A stretch of DNA of 64,000 nt from NCBI GenBank assembly GCA_011317545.1, contig WUJK01000003.1, forward strand, positions 2,108,001 to 2,172,000, read 5' to 3'. Below the pieces are notes generated by a model that was not told where the DNA came from, made no database searches, and was given only the letters and a program-made list of their open reading frames with translations. This document shows, piece by piece, positions 45,909 through 57,639 of this stretch (the first letter of the stretch is position 1; each line of letters begins with the position of its first letter). The translations under genes were made by a program, and so were the position numbers. The stretch is from Coniella vitis. Its lineage: Eukaryota; Ascomycota; Sordariomycetes; Diaporthales; Schizoparmaceae.

Positions 45909-48299
45909 TTAGTGGTGCTGATTGTAGTTAAGCCCATTGAGGTTGTTTGACCAGTCAACGCCCCAAATTTCCTGTGAGTTGGGTTGTGAGTAGCCTGCAA
46001 CAACTGAAGGCATCTCGTTGCAGAACAAGGGTTGTTGCTGCGGGAAAAGAGGCTTGCCCTCGGTTGGTGGGAAGAGCATGAAGTCAGCACCGCCACGGAT
46101 ATCGGCAATGGCAACATCATCGAAGCTGTCGTCAACCTCTGCCAGAGAATGAGGAGTAAAGAGCATGGCATTGCCCTGTCCGATCGGTGAAAGTTGCGGA
46201 GCCATTTGGGTCTTGGACATCTCGGCCTCGGAGAAGGCGAGAAAGTTCTCGGCGAGCTCTCGCGGGAAATTTGGACCCTGCAATTGCACTTGGTTGGCAC
46301 TGTATATATCATCCCAGTGGTAGTTGGTGGCCACCGAAGGATCCTGGAAGACGACTGATGAAGCATCCAAACCAGGATCAGTGAGAGGTGTGGGGTTGTC
46401 GGCAGGAGGCGAGTACTCGGGAGAGTAGCTCATGTGATCCATGGGATCCATGTGAATCTCCTGCGGTAAAGTGTTGAAGTCAAAAGGCGTTGTCTCAGGA
46501 ATGTAAGCAGGGAAGTCGATGCTCGTCGAGTGGAAGGGAAGTGGCTCGCGTGGAGGAGTAGCCATGCCAATGCTTGGCGGGTTGCTGATGGGAGTTGGCA
46601 AGCCACGCATGGATGGAGTCTGGTGTGTAATGCTGCCGGCTTTGCTGTCGGCCTTCTTACCACCATTCGTCTTGGTGCGGACATATTCCCAACCGTGGGC
46701 CTTCTCCATGTGCTGCTTGCAGTTGGACTCTCTCTTTGACTTGTAAGGGCAAGGAGGATACAGGCACTTGTACATGGGCGGTGCGGTGTTGTGCTTATCG
46801 TTGCAATGACGGTCCATTTCCTTTTCGGTGGGCCACCCATAGTCGTGGTACTTGCAGGTGTCCACAGGGCACTTCCAGGGACGGGAATGCGTCTTCTCGT
46901 GCTTGGTCAGGTCGCAGGGTCGCTTGAACTCCTTGTTGCAGCCAGGCTCTCGGCATCTCTTTGGCGCCAGCTCCTCGGGGCTGGCATTCTTCTTTCTGCG
47001 CGCCATGGACCGCATGATTTCATCTTCATCAGCGAGCTCCTCACTAGCAGATCTCTTGATCTTGATCTCTCCTGCTGGTTCTTCATCCATGTCGACCTCC
47101 AAGCCTGTGGCGAGGGAGAATGCTTTTCCGTTCTTGTTCACGCGCACAAGTTCAGCGGGCCGACCGTTGATGTGGATACCTCCGTGCAACTTGATTGCAT
47201 CAGCCCTGTTCGACTGGTTAGTACTGTTTCTGGCCCAGGCCATGCCGAAGGAAGCCACAACATACGCGTCAAACTCCATGTCTTCTCCAGGAGAGTTCTT
47301 GTCCTTGACCTCGGAAAGCTGCTTTGCATAGAGTTGGATCTGGTCCACAAGGTCGATAAAGTAGCCGCTGGTGTAGACAGGGTCGCGAGGGCGCGTCTGC
47401 TCTCGGTCGGTCAAGTACTCAACAGTTGCTTGAATGCAGTGGACTGTGGTAAGGCAAAAGTCGAGATACAGGCCACGAGATTTGGTGGTCTCCTTTAAGC
47501 ACAAAATTTGGTAAGTAGGCATCCAGGTGTCAAGGTCTTTGTCCAGGCCACTTACTGGAGCGATAAGAAGAAGGGTCTTCTCGAGGTCTCGAAGACAAAG
47601 GACCTCTTTCTCCTGAATCCTCCTGGGGCAGTCAATGACAAGAGGGTGAAAAGGCTTGAGCTCTGGCTTGGAAAGCAGTGGTTTCAGAATGTGCTCGCAG
47701 ATCTTGCTGGTCGCGCGCGCGCTCAGACCAGGGAGGGCGGCAGTCGAGGCAGCGGCGGATCGCGTAACACTGGATGCTTTGACGGAAGATGTCTGGTCTT
47801 TGTTTGCAGGTGCTTCGGTGTTGATCTTTTCTATGGATGAGACAATGGAAGATCCAAGACCACTGTCAGAGTTGTGGTGTCGTGCAGTGCGGCGGGGAGT
47901 AGAGCGTGGGCGAAGTATACGCCGCTCCTTGCCCGGTTCGTCGAGCATGGCGATGGAATGCTTTTGTACACTCTCGGGGAAGGGGAAGCTTCTGTCCACA
48001 GGCGTCTTGGACGGGGCCGCGTCCTGGGACTGAGACTCAGATGCGGAGGAGAGGGCCAGGTCGATGGTCTCGAGGGTCATGCGAATGCGGCGACGGTGAG
48101 CATCGATAACATCATCCAGGCTGGTCTGTGAGCGCCGGGGTAGCGAGGGAGGTCTGAAGGCAGGACGGTCTGCTTCAGAAGATGGGCTGGTAGGAGAGTG
48201 AAAGGTGGCACCCTTGCGGAGGCCCAAGTTGGTCTTAAGGCCCAGAGCCGGGCCAGAGCCGTCCCGGGAAGTAGCCGGAGTCCTGCGTGGGTTCGTCAT
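45909..48299 (-). CDS. C2H2 zinc-finger protein, putative transcription factor
   Basis: Single exon, 796 aa. Three adjacent C2H2-like fingers lie at about residues 445-535: CREPGCNKEFKRPCDLTKHEKTH, CPVDTCKYHDYGWPTEKEMDRHCNDKH (a long variant) and CLYPPCPYKSKRESNCKQHMEKAH, each with two Cys and two His. Upstream (about 200-400) is a folded, Leu-rich region (LSARATSKICEHILKPLL, DLDTWMPTYQILCLKETTKS) that I do not recognise as a named domain. The C-terminal about 240 residues are Pro/Ser/Met-rich and acidic, resembling an activation domain. A basic stretch (RRKKNASPEELAPKRCR) before the fingers could be a nuclear signal. Nuclear DNA binding is inferred from the fingers; target genes cannot be inferred. 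It is flanked on both sides by gaps of about 4-5 kb. Confidence 0.85.
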   Translation of the reverse strand: MTNPRRTPATSRDGSGPALGLKTNLGLRKGATFHSPTSPSSEADRPAFRPPSLPRRSQTSLDDVIDAHRRRIRMTLETIDLALSSASESQSQDAAPSKTPVDRSFPFPESVQKHSIAMLDEPGKERRILRPRSTPRRTARHHNSDSGLGSSIVSSIEKINTEAPANKDQTSSVKASSVTRSAAASTAALPGLSARATSKICEHILKPLLSKPELKPFHPLVIDCPRRIQEKEVLCLRDLEKTLLLIAPVSGLDKDLDTWMPTYQILCLKETTKSRGLYLDFCLTTVHCIQATVEYLTDREQTRPRDPVYTSGYFIDLVDQIQLYAKQLSEVKDKNSPGEDMEFDAYVVASFGMAWARNSTNQSNRADAIKLHGGIHINGRPAELVRVNKNGKAFSLATGLEVDMDEEPAGEIKIKRSASEELADEDEIMRSMARRKKNASPEELAPKRCREPGCNKEFKRPCDLTKHEKTHSRPWKCPVDTCKYHDYGWPTEKEMDRHCNDKHNTAPPMYKCLYPPCPYKSKRESNCKQHMEKAHGWEYVRTKTNGGKKADSKAGSITHQTPSMRGLPTPISNPPSIGMATPPREPLPFHSTSIDFPAYIPETTPFDFNTLPQEIHMDPMDHMSYSPEYSPPADNPTPLTDPGLDASSVVFQDPSVATNYHWDDIYSANQVQLQGPNFPRELAENFLAFSEAEMSKTQMAPQLSPIGQGNAMLFTPHSLAEVDDSFDDVAIADIRGGADFMLFPPTEGKPLFPQQQPLFCNEMPSVVAGYSQPNSQEIWGVDWSNNLNGLNYNQHH

Positions 48300-49418
48300 G
48301 GTGAACCGGGGAAGACAGTGTGGTTTGGAAGAGAAACTTTTTGAACTCTTAATGGTTGAGGAACTAAAGTGTACCGGTCAGTCAGTCAGCCAGCCAGTCA
48401 AACAGTCACTGTCTGGCATGCAAATAAGGCTGAGGATGGAGCACACAGTGCACAATAGAGTCGACGTCGTGGGGGTTGTGAAGTGTGAGTCACAGTGATG
48501 GCTAGTCTGGAGTGGGTGTGGCGGCAAGTGTGCGAGCGCAGACCCGAGGACAGGTGTGAGATAAAAGAAATGGCGGAAGAAAGAAAGCAGACAGGGGCTG
48601 GTATGCTTCCTCGCCGACAGTGTATTCGCTGTGAGGCCGAGAAAGAACAAGCCAAAGACCGGTCATGCAGCTTGGCCTCGAGTGAGAAGTGGAGGCGAGT
48701 CAAAAGGAAAACACTGCGTCAAAAGAGGCAGATCTAGGCAGTCGATAGGACAGAAGGAGAGCAGCTTCTTACTTGATGGGATACGCTTGGGCCGGTGCCA
48801 CGGGCCTCTGCTAGATTCGTCGAAACGGACGGAGAAGGAGAAGTTGAGGATGGGGCAGAGGGGAGACAGAGAAAGAGAGGAGAACTGCTGGGGCGCTGGG
48901 GTGTCGATGACTATGGCTGCGCGAAAAGGTCCTGTTCTCTCCTGGCGGGCGGTGGACTGGGCTGGAAGCAGAGGGAAGCGGGCGACAAGAGCAATAGTAA
49001 GCAGGAAGGGTGAGACGACCACGGCGCGGATTCAGGTCGGCGCGACGTCAGTGCAAACAGCGTCTGTCGGCCTTTGCTTTGGGCAACTTTGCAGCTTGCA
49101 ATTGCAGTGCGCCCAGCGTGTAAATGGCGACGGTGCGGTGGTGACACGGGTGTTTGAGTCAAGCGATCTCTTTTGAAGTTCACGATGGAGAAAGTGGGCA
49201 GGAGCAGCATGAAGTGCAAGAGAGGGGGAGGAATGTTGGAAGGCGCGTCCAGTTGAATTGGATGTCGAGGCGACGCGGGCGGTCCGTGCGCAATTCTAGG
49301 CAGCAGCGCTCGACCGACTCCAACTCTAACTGAAGGCGGCAGCGGCTGTCCAGGGTTGAGCCTCCTTGCGCCTCCACCAGTGTCCCATTGAAGGATCGCG
49401 CTACCACCACATATTACA

Positions 49419-49447
49419 TAGTACATAGTACCATATACTATGTACTA
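49419..49447. repeat. Inverted repeat with 12-bp arms
   Basis: TAGTACATAGTA (49419-49430) and its exact reverse complement (49436-49447) are separated by ccata. A member of the dispersed palindrome family. Confidence 0.88.
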
Positions 49448-49569
49448 CCCCGGTGCTCCCTGCACTGCGCTTGCTCGCGCCCCCAAAACGCCGTACAGCG
49501 CCCCCTTCAAGCCTGTGCCCGTCTCTCTCTGCTCTTGTCTCGTCTCGTCTCGCCGACTGACAAGGCATT

Positions 49570-50026
49570 ATGGCTGCTGTCGAAAAGTAAGCATTTAGCC
49601 GCGAGTCAAAATCGACACTTGGCAATGGTTGTCGCTTGCTGTACAGTAAAAAGATGGGGGCTGTTCCTTGCTATTTCGATGAGCTGCTGTTGCAGCTGCG
49701 GATGCACTTTCGTCTTGTCATCTACATTGGACAGGATGGCGCTATCAGAACATGGCTCTCCAAGCAGATACTGCGTTCCCGAGGGCCTGCAAATGATCGT
49801 CAAAGCCAAGAAATTTGTCGTGCCCGATTCGGCCCCTCTTGCCAAAAGTCCGGCCTGGAGCGTTGGCTCATCTTTTGGTTTGGGGCAGACTGAGAACCGG
49901 CGCTCCCTCATTCCACTAGGTAGTGTATATGGTGTACAGAGGGCACAGAAGCCATCCCACGACAAAACAGGTAGACTCTTTGGACAATTTCACACTCTGC
50001 CCGCCAAAGAAATGTGTTCTACGTAA
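49570..50026 (+). CDS. Candidate two-exon small gene
   Basis: A CT-rich leader precedes ATG GCT GCT GTC GAA AA|GTAAGC at 49570-49586, which has the look of a short fungal first exon with a donor. Possible acceptors (TGTTGCAG at about 49697 or TTGGACAG at about 49735) both join in frame to an open region ending at 50026, which includes SEHGSPSRYCVPEGLQMIVKAKKF and DSAPLAKSPAWSVGSSFGLG. Total would be about 100-120 aa. No family recognised. Support is start context, splice signals and composition only. Confidence 0.27.
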
Positions 50027-51300
50027 TCAGACACTGCTGCGACACTTTGTCCGGCCCAGTGGTGCACATGATGCCAACTGCCACTACATCACTGGCACAC
50101 CTTCCTGAAGCAGGGTGGCATTGCTTGTTGGTTGTTGATTCATTTCCCAGGACTGCAGTCAGCTGGAGCCGGCAAGACCCTGACTTCGAGCCAGCAAGGA
50201 TGTGTACCATTAAAGCCGGAGTGGTTTTTTGGCAAAGTCCGGCCCCCGCATATCTACATAGTACTAGGTACCTCGTTACTTAGCCGTTGACGACTCCCAC
50301 AAGGCATGCTTACTGCAAGCCCAAACTTGCCTTCTCATGGTTATCGGGCTGGAGATCAAGAACTAAGGAACACGCCTGAGAAACAGGACCGTCCAGAATT
50401 CTCCAGTGGCCAGAATTTACTATCCAGCGGCAGAAACAGGCGCGGTTCGGATGGGCTCGACAACTACAGTACATACTATGTAGTCCTGGAGCGCAACAAA
50501 AGTGCTCAGCCAGGCCGTTTTTGGTGACCGCTGCATGGGGCTGAGCCGTGGCCAGGGAGCGAGCCAGCCAATCAACGCAGCCCATAGACTGACCATGACA
50601 TGCTGGTCAAACCAGGTCAAACGGCTCAGCAAGACGTTTTTCCTTCTGAATGTAATATGTAGGACAACAGGGCGTGGGGGGGGGACTGGGGGAGAAGCAG
50701 AACTGGCCACCTGCCACGGAATGGTTCGGAAGCGGAACACGAGAAGTTGTGGGAGTCACCAAACAGTGCCCCCAGGTGGTTGGATCGAAGATCGCCCGAC
50801 TGGCGAAGATGCTTACTGTACGCACTGTGCCGCTGAGCAACATGCCTGGGTGTTTCTCATGAAGATGGCAGCATGCTCCGAAGCATTTGGTATACAATAC
50901 CTTGTTCATAGTATTGCGCAGACCTCACGAGATGGCTGTTTGGCGTTGGCGCCATCTTCCGTACTCAATATCATCTTCGTGCCGTCGACGTGTCTATCCT
51001 CGCAAGTGTGTGCCTACGAGTCCTCGCCATCTTTCTTGGCGCTCTTTGTACTTCTTGCACTGTATCGGGGGAAGTCAGCCCGTCCTACAGTACTTGGTAC
51101 ACATATCGGCCTCCTCGTAGGGCTGCGCTGTTGCAGTTCCCAAGGGGGGCAAGGGAGCAGGCGCTTGCACAGGTCTCGCGAACCCGGGGTAAGAGGGTGT
51201 GGCCACATTGCATCCAACCCATCCAGCTCGAGTACATAGTATGCCCGAAGGACAAGAGCATTGTTATGACGGGCCGAGCCTGGTCAGCCAATATGTCACT

Positions 51301-51332
51301 AGGTATCTAGGTATCTAGGTATCTAGGTATCC
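51301..51332. repeat. AGGTATCT tandem repeat, four units
   Basis: Three exact copies of AGGTATCT followed by AGGTATCC. Confidence 0.9.
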
Positions 51333-53517
51333 AGGTCAGGTCCACACCCCTAACCCCCATTTGACGATACCAAGCCCCCAAGGCCTCAAACGCCAGCCTG
51401 TGCAGCCCTACGCAACCTTAAACCATCTCACCAATCACCATCCTAGACGGCTGCAGCGCACGCGGCAATGTAGATGTCCTGTTTGATCTTGCTCCTCCAC
51501 CGCAGAATGTATTGATTTCAAGCAAGGGTTGCATGAGGGATTAAGGACGGCAAGAAACTCTGCACTGCATCCAGGCTGCGATAGCTGTTGTGAGTCGTGA
51601 TTTATGTTGTCTTGGAAGGGACTGCGCCGTCTTGGCGGTGTCCATTTCTTGTCAGCAGTGCATATTCGTCGTATCATGAACCGCTCGTACACGCGTTCTG
51701 AGTGGTCGTGTACGAATGTACTATGTATGGACAGCACACCACAGCCTGGCAAAGCAAGATAGCTGCACCGACCGGCCAGGACGTCGTCTCAGGTGAAGCA
51801 GAGTTGAGAAGCATCCATGAATACGTCTCAGCCGTAGCGACTGCGCTTTGCAGATCGCACACGGCTTTGACAATGGGCCTCAGCAGTCTTCTTGCTCGGT
51901 CCCTTTCCCCCTTTTTTCCTTCTTCCATCATTTCCCGCGCCCATTGCTCTGCCGACGGACCGGTCGCTTCAAGCGGTCGATTATCAAACCTCGTCTGCTT
52001 ACATCTGACGTCGGCAGTGCCCCAAGACCTCTCTTACTTAGCTAAGCCGTCCCCATGTCTTTGCTCCCTCATCCCCAACCACCGCGATTGCAACTCTTTG
52101 TTCGTTTGGTGCCCGGTACTGTTTCACTGGCCGCTGCAACAAAAAGCATAGCCTACATGGTCTTTATTACAGTCCGCTGGCCCAAACATCGCTGTGGCCA
52201 GTCGTCTCGCTTTGTTTCATTCAGAGCTCGCTAACCCCCCAGACCTTCCAGACCTTCGTCACTACGTAGCCCTCCGGGACAATGGCCGTCAGAACAACGT
52301 CAATTGCGACCTCTTGTCAAAGGTTCACAACCGCGATTTGGCGAATGGGGAGGCCCGGAACGCCCTGTTCACATTATCTGTCTCCACTAGGGCTGGCCCA
52401 GCGATGTGATGAGTATGCGGGACTCGGAACACTACGTGGGAGAGCCTAGTCTGGCTTAGCAAACTTGCTCTTCTCAACTCGAGCCCAAGTCACGGCGGCT
52501 GTTGAGTCTATTTCTGCTTTGGGAAGATACCCATCAACATTCAGTCACTGGTCAGCCAACAATCAAGCTTACCCGCGTTAGTGCTAGGGCTCAGTCCCGC
52601 AAATCACCATGGTTGTGGCATTTGCTACGGCCAATCTTGATTTGCTCGGTGCTCAGAATGAGTGTCCACTAGTCAGTCAGTCAGTCCTTGCTATCTGGGT
52701 TTGTTGGATATTTCACACGAGGGCATAGTACATACATGTGTGCTGTGTTGTTTTCTCCATTCCGCCGGATGACTTTCTCAGATAGTATACATGGCTGCTA
52801 TGAACCTCGAATTTTGATTCGTTGCATTCTGGATGTCTGAGTCTCAACTACTGCAGCACCGTAGATTTGTTCACATGAACTCCATGATACGCCGGCTCTT
52901 TATGACCAAATACCACAATAGCTTTGTCAAGACCTATTCATGTAAAAGCCTACGTAGGGCACATATCCGAACAACGGCATTGTGAATCTTTCGTTGTCTT
53001 GACAGGTAAACGAACAATAGCCCTTGTTTTCCGGATCGTCTTTGATCATATGCTAGCAAAGGTCCTAGTAGTTGTTGAGCTCATGTGCAAGACCCGGCAT
53101 CAAAGGGCAGTCAATGCGCTTCCAGGTCGGCCTCGCCCATCTTGAATACATTTGGCGATAGAATCCATCTTCAAAGGCATTAAACAGTGTCTGGCATGAC
53201 ACAACAATGACTTCCAGGAAACGAGATTCGACGAGTCCTTTCAAGAGCCATCAGCACTCAATCCGCAAACACTGACATGAAAGTTAAGAACGTGCCTCAG
53301 CTACGTTTGAAGATTCTTCAGCCATTCCATTGTGTTTCCTGTTTAACGAATCACTCTGTAGAACTGCAGAGACTAAAAGTAAGGCCAGCCACTACAATCC
53401 CTTCGAGCAACGTCTCCATTCTTTGCACGATCAACTCTCACAAAGGCACTCTCACTTGATTGAACGCGCAGTTCAACCCCTTCCCACATCGATACAAACC
53501 CTTTCAAACCCACCGCC

Positions 53518-54774
53518 ATGCCTCTCTCCTTCCTCAAGGCCTTTGGGCTGGGGCACAACAACGCCAACAACAAGAAGCCGTCGTACCGTAAACCCAGAGC
53601 TGCTCCCATCCAGGTCAACGGTAAGCCCATCAGCTCACCCATGCTAATTGGCTCTTCGACAGGTCCCTTTCTGGCCTCTTCTAATGAGCAGGAACAGAGA
53701 CAACAGCACCAAATGGTCAACACGCCGCCACCTCCAAGCTCATCGCTAACCCTCGAGCTGCACGAAGTCATGTGCATCCTGGAACTCAAGTCGCCGCTAT
53801 CGCCAGAGGAGCAGCGTCAACGGATCCTCGCTGCTGTCAAGCGCCACGAGGAGCAGCCTTTGCCCACACTCCCGCTAGTACTGCCGCTGCCGCTGCCACT
53901 CCTCCAGTCGCTAGAGGACTTAAACCCGGCTTCTTCTTCGTCCTCGTCGGCTTCCTCGTCGTCTGCTCCCTCATTTTTGTTTGGCCCCGAGGATCTCATC
54001 TCTCCTCCTTCTCTTTATGATTCTTCCTCCTCCTCCTCTTTTGCATCCTCGTCAGAACAAGACTCACCCCTGTCCCGCTCGTCGACGCACTTCCAGACCC
54101 TTGAGGACCTCCCTCAGACCTCCCCCTCGCCACCCTTTGAAATCTGTATGCAGTGCGTAATCAGCATGGAACAGTGCCTATCCTGCTTTCGCGCCGCCCA
54201 AGTCACCCTGCCCCACGGCGGCGACCCAGCGTGCGACGGGTGCCGCCGGGGCTTGTGCGCCTCTGCGCCCAAATCTACGCCCACGCCCACGCCCACGGTG
54301 CCGCTCGTTGTTGCTCTTGCCGCTGCGCATTCGCCTCAGTTTGGCAGTGATACTGACTCCTTGTCTTGCTTTCCCTCCTCCTCGTCTTCTTGTTTTGTCG
54401 ACTGTGCCGCTTCCGGAACGCATTGGCCCGGTGATTGTGTGGCTGATGATGACCTTGACGGCGGCACGACCGGCATCTCATTTCAAGCAACAGAGTATCT
54501 TCAACCTATGGTTTACAATGCCGCAGCTGTTGCAATGTATAGTGAAAGCGAGGCGGATGCCAGCGGTGATCGCTGTATTGAAGCTAGTCTTTTCAATCAT
54601 GTTGATGAAGACGACGATGATGTTGACGGGTGGGTCGTCTCGGATCCTTTCTCGCCTTGGCGTTATTTGGCGCTTGATTTGGATTTCGTAGAGATTCATG
54701 TGGTTGACAATACTGTTGTTGCCTCTGGCAGAGCTAAACTCGTTTCGATTGAACGCACGAGACCCTCGGGCTGA
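53518..54774 (+). CDS. Unrecognised Ser-rich protein with a Cys cluster
   Basis: Single open frame of 418 aa in a good start context (caccgccATGcc). Not recognised. It begins PLSFLKAFGLG and has a Gln/Pro/Ser-rich region, then HEVMCILELKSPLSPEEQRQRILAAVKRHEEQ, which looks helical. Long Ser runs cover about residues 140-180. A Cys-rich segment follows at about 205-245: CMQCVISMEQCLSCFRAA, then CDGCRRGLC, four CxxC-like pairs that could bind zinc. A second Ser/Cys stretch, a very acidic patch (VDEDDDDVDGW) and a C-terminal folded-looking end (PWRYLALDLDFVEIHVVDNTVVASGRAKLVSIERTRPS) complete it. CDS status rests on length, start context and amino-acid content; RNA evidence would settle it. Confidence 0.65.
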   Translation: MPLSFLKAFGLGHNNANNKKPSYRKPRAAPIQVNGKPISSPMLIGSSTGPFLASSNEQEQRQQHQMVNTPPPPSSSLTLELHEVMCILELKSPLSPEEQRQRILAAVKRHEEQPLPTLPLVLPLPLPLLQSLEDLNPASSSSSSASSSSAPSFLFGPEDLISPPSLYDSSSSSSFASSSEQDSPLSRSSTHFQTLEDLPQTSPSPPFEICMQCVISMEQCLSCFRAAQVTLPHGGDPACDGCRRGLCASAPKSTPTPTPTVPLVVALAAAHSPQFGSDTDSLSCFPSSSSSCFVDCAASGTHWPGDCVADDDLDGGTTGISFQATEYLQPMVYNAAAVAMYSESEADASGDRCIEASLFNHVDEDDDDVDGWVVSDPFSPWRYLALDLDFVEIHVVDNTVVASGRAKLVSIERTRPSG

Positions 54775-55190
54775 TACACCAGGTTGATGGCAGACTTCTC
54801 TTGATGATGAAATGTGGCATACACCAATTCAGACTGTAATTACTAAAACACTGTATTTTTGTGCCCGTGAGTAATGTGAATATTCGGAACCTATATCTCG
54901 AAATGAATCATTCACTATGGGACACTGAAGCTAAGTTTCGCTTTGTCAAGGATCCAACGTGTCAGCACTTTTGTGAAGTTTCTCAAAACCGCTCGCAACC
55001 AAGACCCTTACCCTCGTTCCAAGAAAATGATGAGTTCAGCAAAGTTGACGAGCCAATAAGGTCCCTTTTTGGTCATTGAAAATCTTTCCCAACCCTTGAA
55101 CTACTCGTAAATACAGATTTCGCCCCCTTTCCCCATCAATCTCCCATATGTGCTTCAAAGTGGTGCATGTGCAATTGAAGCGTGTGTGAT
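54775..55190. other. Convergent gap between the Ser-rich gene and PMT4
   Basis: About 415 bp; presumably two 3' UTRs. Nothing else seen. Confidence 0.55.
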
Positions 55191-57617
55191 TTACTTCGCA
55201 AAGTGAAGATCGTAGCCGAGCCACTTACGCGCACGGACTTGTTCGACACTCAGACCGGGGTAACCGTACGTCAGAGGGAGGAAGAACCACCAGCCAGCGG
55301 CGGCCAACAGCAGAATGACAACACAAGCAATCCAGGCCGGCACCATGCTCTGGCCTGCAAACCGCTCGCGAGCCGAGACGTGTCTTTTAGGTCCAGCCGC
55401 CACCTTCTTGCCATGTTTGTTGTAAGAAGTTTCGCTCTCTTGCGTGTCGGCGTTAAAGACAAATTCAAGAAGTGATCCTGTTACGAGAGTCGAGGCTAGA
55501 TGAGCTGGGAGATAATGGTGCAAGAAGAGCTGACGACCCATGACATAGAATGGGAAATAGTGAGTAGCCCAAGCCAGGAAAAAGAAGCCAGTCGAGTTGT
55601 AGAGACGAGATCGGGTTCCTTTCGGATATGTTAGCAAGGATATCTAGCACATGACGCGGGAAATTGTACTTACTGTGGTCCAGAGCGTCGACACCACGGC
55701 GCAGTGAGAACTGATCGGCCGCCACAATACCAGCGTAGACAGCAAGCAAACTGCTAGCAATCCACCAGCCAATGGGATTGCCAAGGAAGTATATTTGCTG
55801 GCGAGTGTCGCTCTGCGTCCAGAAGCTAACACCACGCAGGAGAAATGGCCACTGGAAGGGCTGAGAAGCGTACGGGTGACTGCTTGTCAACTGGTTGTTG
55901 TGCCAGAACATCGAGCGCTGGAGCTCCAGGTATTTGCTCATGAAAGGCAGAGACCTAATTTGGCGCTCCGGTTTCTCCCGTCTCTTGTCGTCAAGAGGCA
56001 GTGAGGGAACGTCTTCAACATACCACACATTGGAGCTAGGAGCAATCTGCTTGTTGCCATTGATCTCTTGTTGCTTGTGACCCCATTCAGGAAGAGGCGT
56101 GGTGTGCGTCCACATGGCAACCTTGCTTGGGTTGTGAATAAACTTGAAGTGGCTGGAAATACTCTTGAAGTCCTGACCCTTCTTGCCACTTTCGATGCGA
56201 ACCTCAAACAACGTGTCCTGATACCGGTCGGCAACAGCCTCTTCAAGCGGAACCGTAGTAAATTCCTGGTTAGTCGGGTAGTATGGCGAAGCAACATCGT
56301 GAGACAGAAGCATGGTGTCTGTCACAATGTGGCGCAGTCGAACAAGATCTTGGTGCTTGACATTACGGCCAAGCGTCTGGTCATTGTTTGCTGGGAGAAT
56401 CTGCCAAAAGTTGTTGGTATCATTATATGGGTAGCCAGTAACCTGTTGTCCCTGGCTAGAGACACGTCCATCATCGTAACGAAGCGGGTAATGATCTTCG
56501 TGACTGTGGAGATATGTCTTGGTTTCCTTGTGTCTGATGCTGATCGTGTCATAGTATTGAATGTTCACGGCGTTTGCCAGCATAATGTTGTCGCTCAAAG
56601 TCTCTTGGAACTCGGGGCTCATGAACTCGTCTCCAGGTCCAGAGCGGTTAAGCACAGCGAAATGGACCTGGAACCAGAACAGGTAGAACATGAAAGGCAT
56701 GAAGATCAGCCCAAAAGCACGTGCAGCGAAATGCTTTCCAAAGTCGACCAAGTTCAGAGCTCCGCCAGGGCGCTTGATGTCCAGCAAATCCCAAAGGTCG
56801 ATCGCCACCGCAGAGCCAATGGTGACGAAGGCGAACAGACCAACGTATTTGGTAGAAATGTCACAAGAAAGCGCGAAACCGGTGAGAATAAGCCACTTCC
56901 ACCACTTTCGGGAGAAGGGTTCGTGCCTCAGCTTGTAGAACTTAATGTAAGCCAGTAAGCTGCAGGCCATGGCAAGAACAAGCGTGGCGTCCAACAGAAT
57001 CAGTCGAGTTTGGCCAATGTGGGCATTGTCAAGCAAGACCAGACCAGCAGCGACAATGCAAGCCGGCAGGCTGTAGCCAGATTCCCACATGATCAAGTAT
57101 GTGACAGAAACAGTGAGCGCACCGAGAAGCGCTGGAAGAGAGCGGAAGGCGACATAGGGCACCTTGTTTGCAATGTACGAATCACCAATGTTTTCGAAGT
57201 GGAAGTGTCCATCGTAACCAACCAGCCATCCAACAAGACCGAAGAGGAGCTTGCCGAATGGAGGGTGCACGTCGAAGAAGTATGTCCGTTGAATGTAGTA
57301 CGAAGCAAACTATGCCGTATGTCTGTCAGCATCTCAAAGATCGCACCGCGCCTGTGGTATGGATGTCGCACCTTGCCAAAGTGAACTTCGTCGAAAACGA
57401 CCTCGTCAGGGTGGCTGATGCCCCAGAACCGAGTAACAAAAGCCAGGGCTGTGATCAACAAGAGCCCAATCTTGTACTCGAGGTCGTTGCCAGTGGAAGG
57501 CTTGGGTTTTGCGAGCTTATCGAGTTCGTCATCGAAGGTCGACCCGTTAGTGGCTTTCTTAGAGCCAGCAACGTTGCGCTGGCGCAAGCCGTCCTTTTGG
57601 GTCGGATTGGAGGCCAT
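55191..57617 (-). CDS. PMT4: Protein O-mannosyltransferase, Pmt4 family
   Basis: ER multi-pass enzyme that transfers mannose from dolichyl-phosphate-mannose to Ser/Thr of membrane and secreted proteins; Pmt4 acts as a homodimer mainly on membrane-anchored substrates (family knowledge). Exons 57617-57372, 57309-55674 and 55618-55191 join in frame to 769 aa, the usual length. The loop-1 catalytic acidic pair is in VVFDEVHFGK (Asp76-Glu77), followed across the intron by FASYYIQRTYFFDVHPPFGKL. MIR repeats occupy about residues 310-500 (SIRHKETKTYLHSH, VRLRHIVTDTMLLSHDVASP, QQEINGNKQ). Late blocks are GVSFWTQSDTRQQIYFLGN, HYFPFYVMGRQLFLHHYLPAHL and a C-terminal FAK end. Pmt4 rather than Pmt1/2 is chosen from these motifs. 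Confidence 0.95.
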
Positions 57618-57639
57618 GGTGGGCCAGTGGAAGGAAAAG

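Larger units (their letters stand above)
48300..53517. other. 5.2-kb gap between divergent C2H2 gene and the Ser-rich gene
   Basis: The largest gap. The C2H2 leader/promoter is at its left end. One weak two-exon candidate starts at 49570. A 12-bp-arm inverted copy of the palindrome lies at 49419-49447, an AGGTATCT tandem repeat at 51301-51332, and motif half-sites occur near 50257, 50468, 51232, 51716 and 52727. Confidence 0.55.

Noticed and set aside
48631..49426. Overlapping 171-181-aa frames on both strands
   Set aside because: Both lie in the purine/pyrimidine-biased promoter and leader of the C2H2 gene and are low complexity.
50502..51239. 245-aa plus-strand open frame
   Set aside because: Irregular, Cys/Ser/Gly-rich composition, no domain, and it crosses a copy of the intergenic palindrome motif.
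56068..56958. 296-aa plus-strand open frame
   Set aside because: Antisense shadow of PMT4, which has full family motifs on the other strand.
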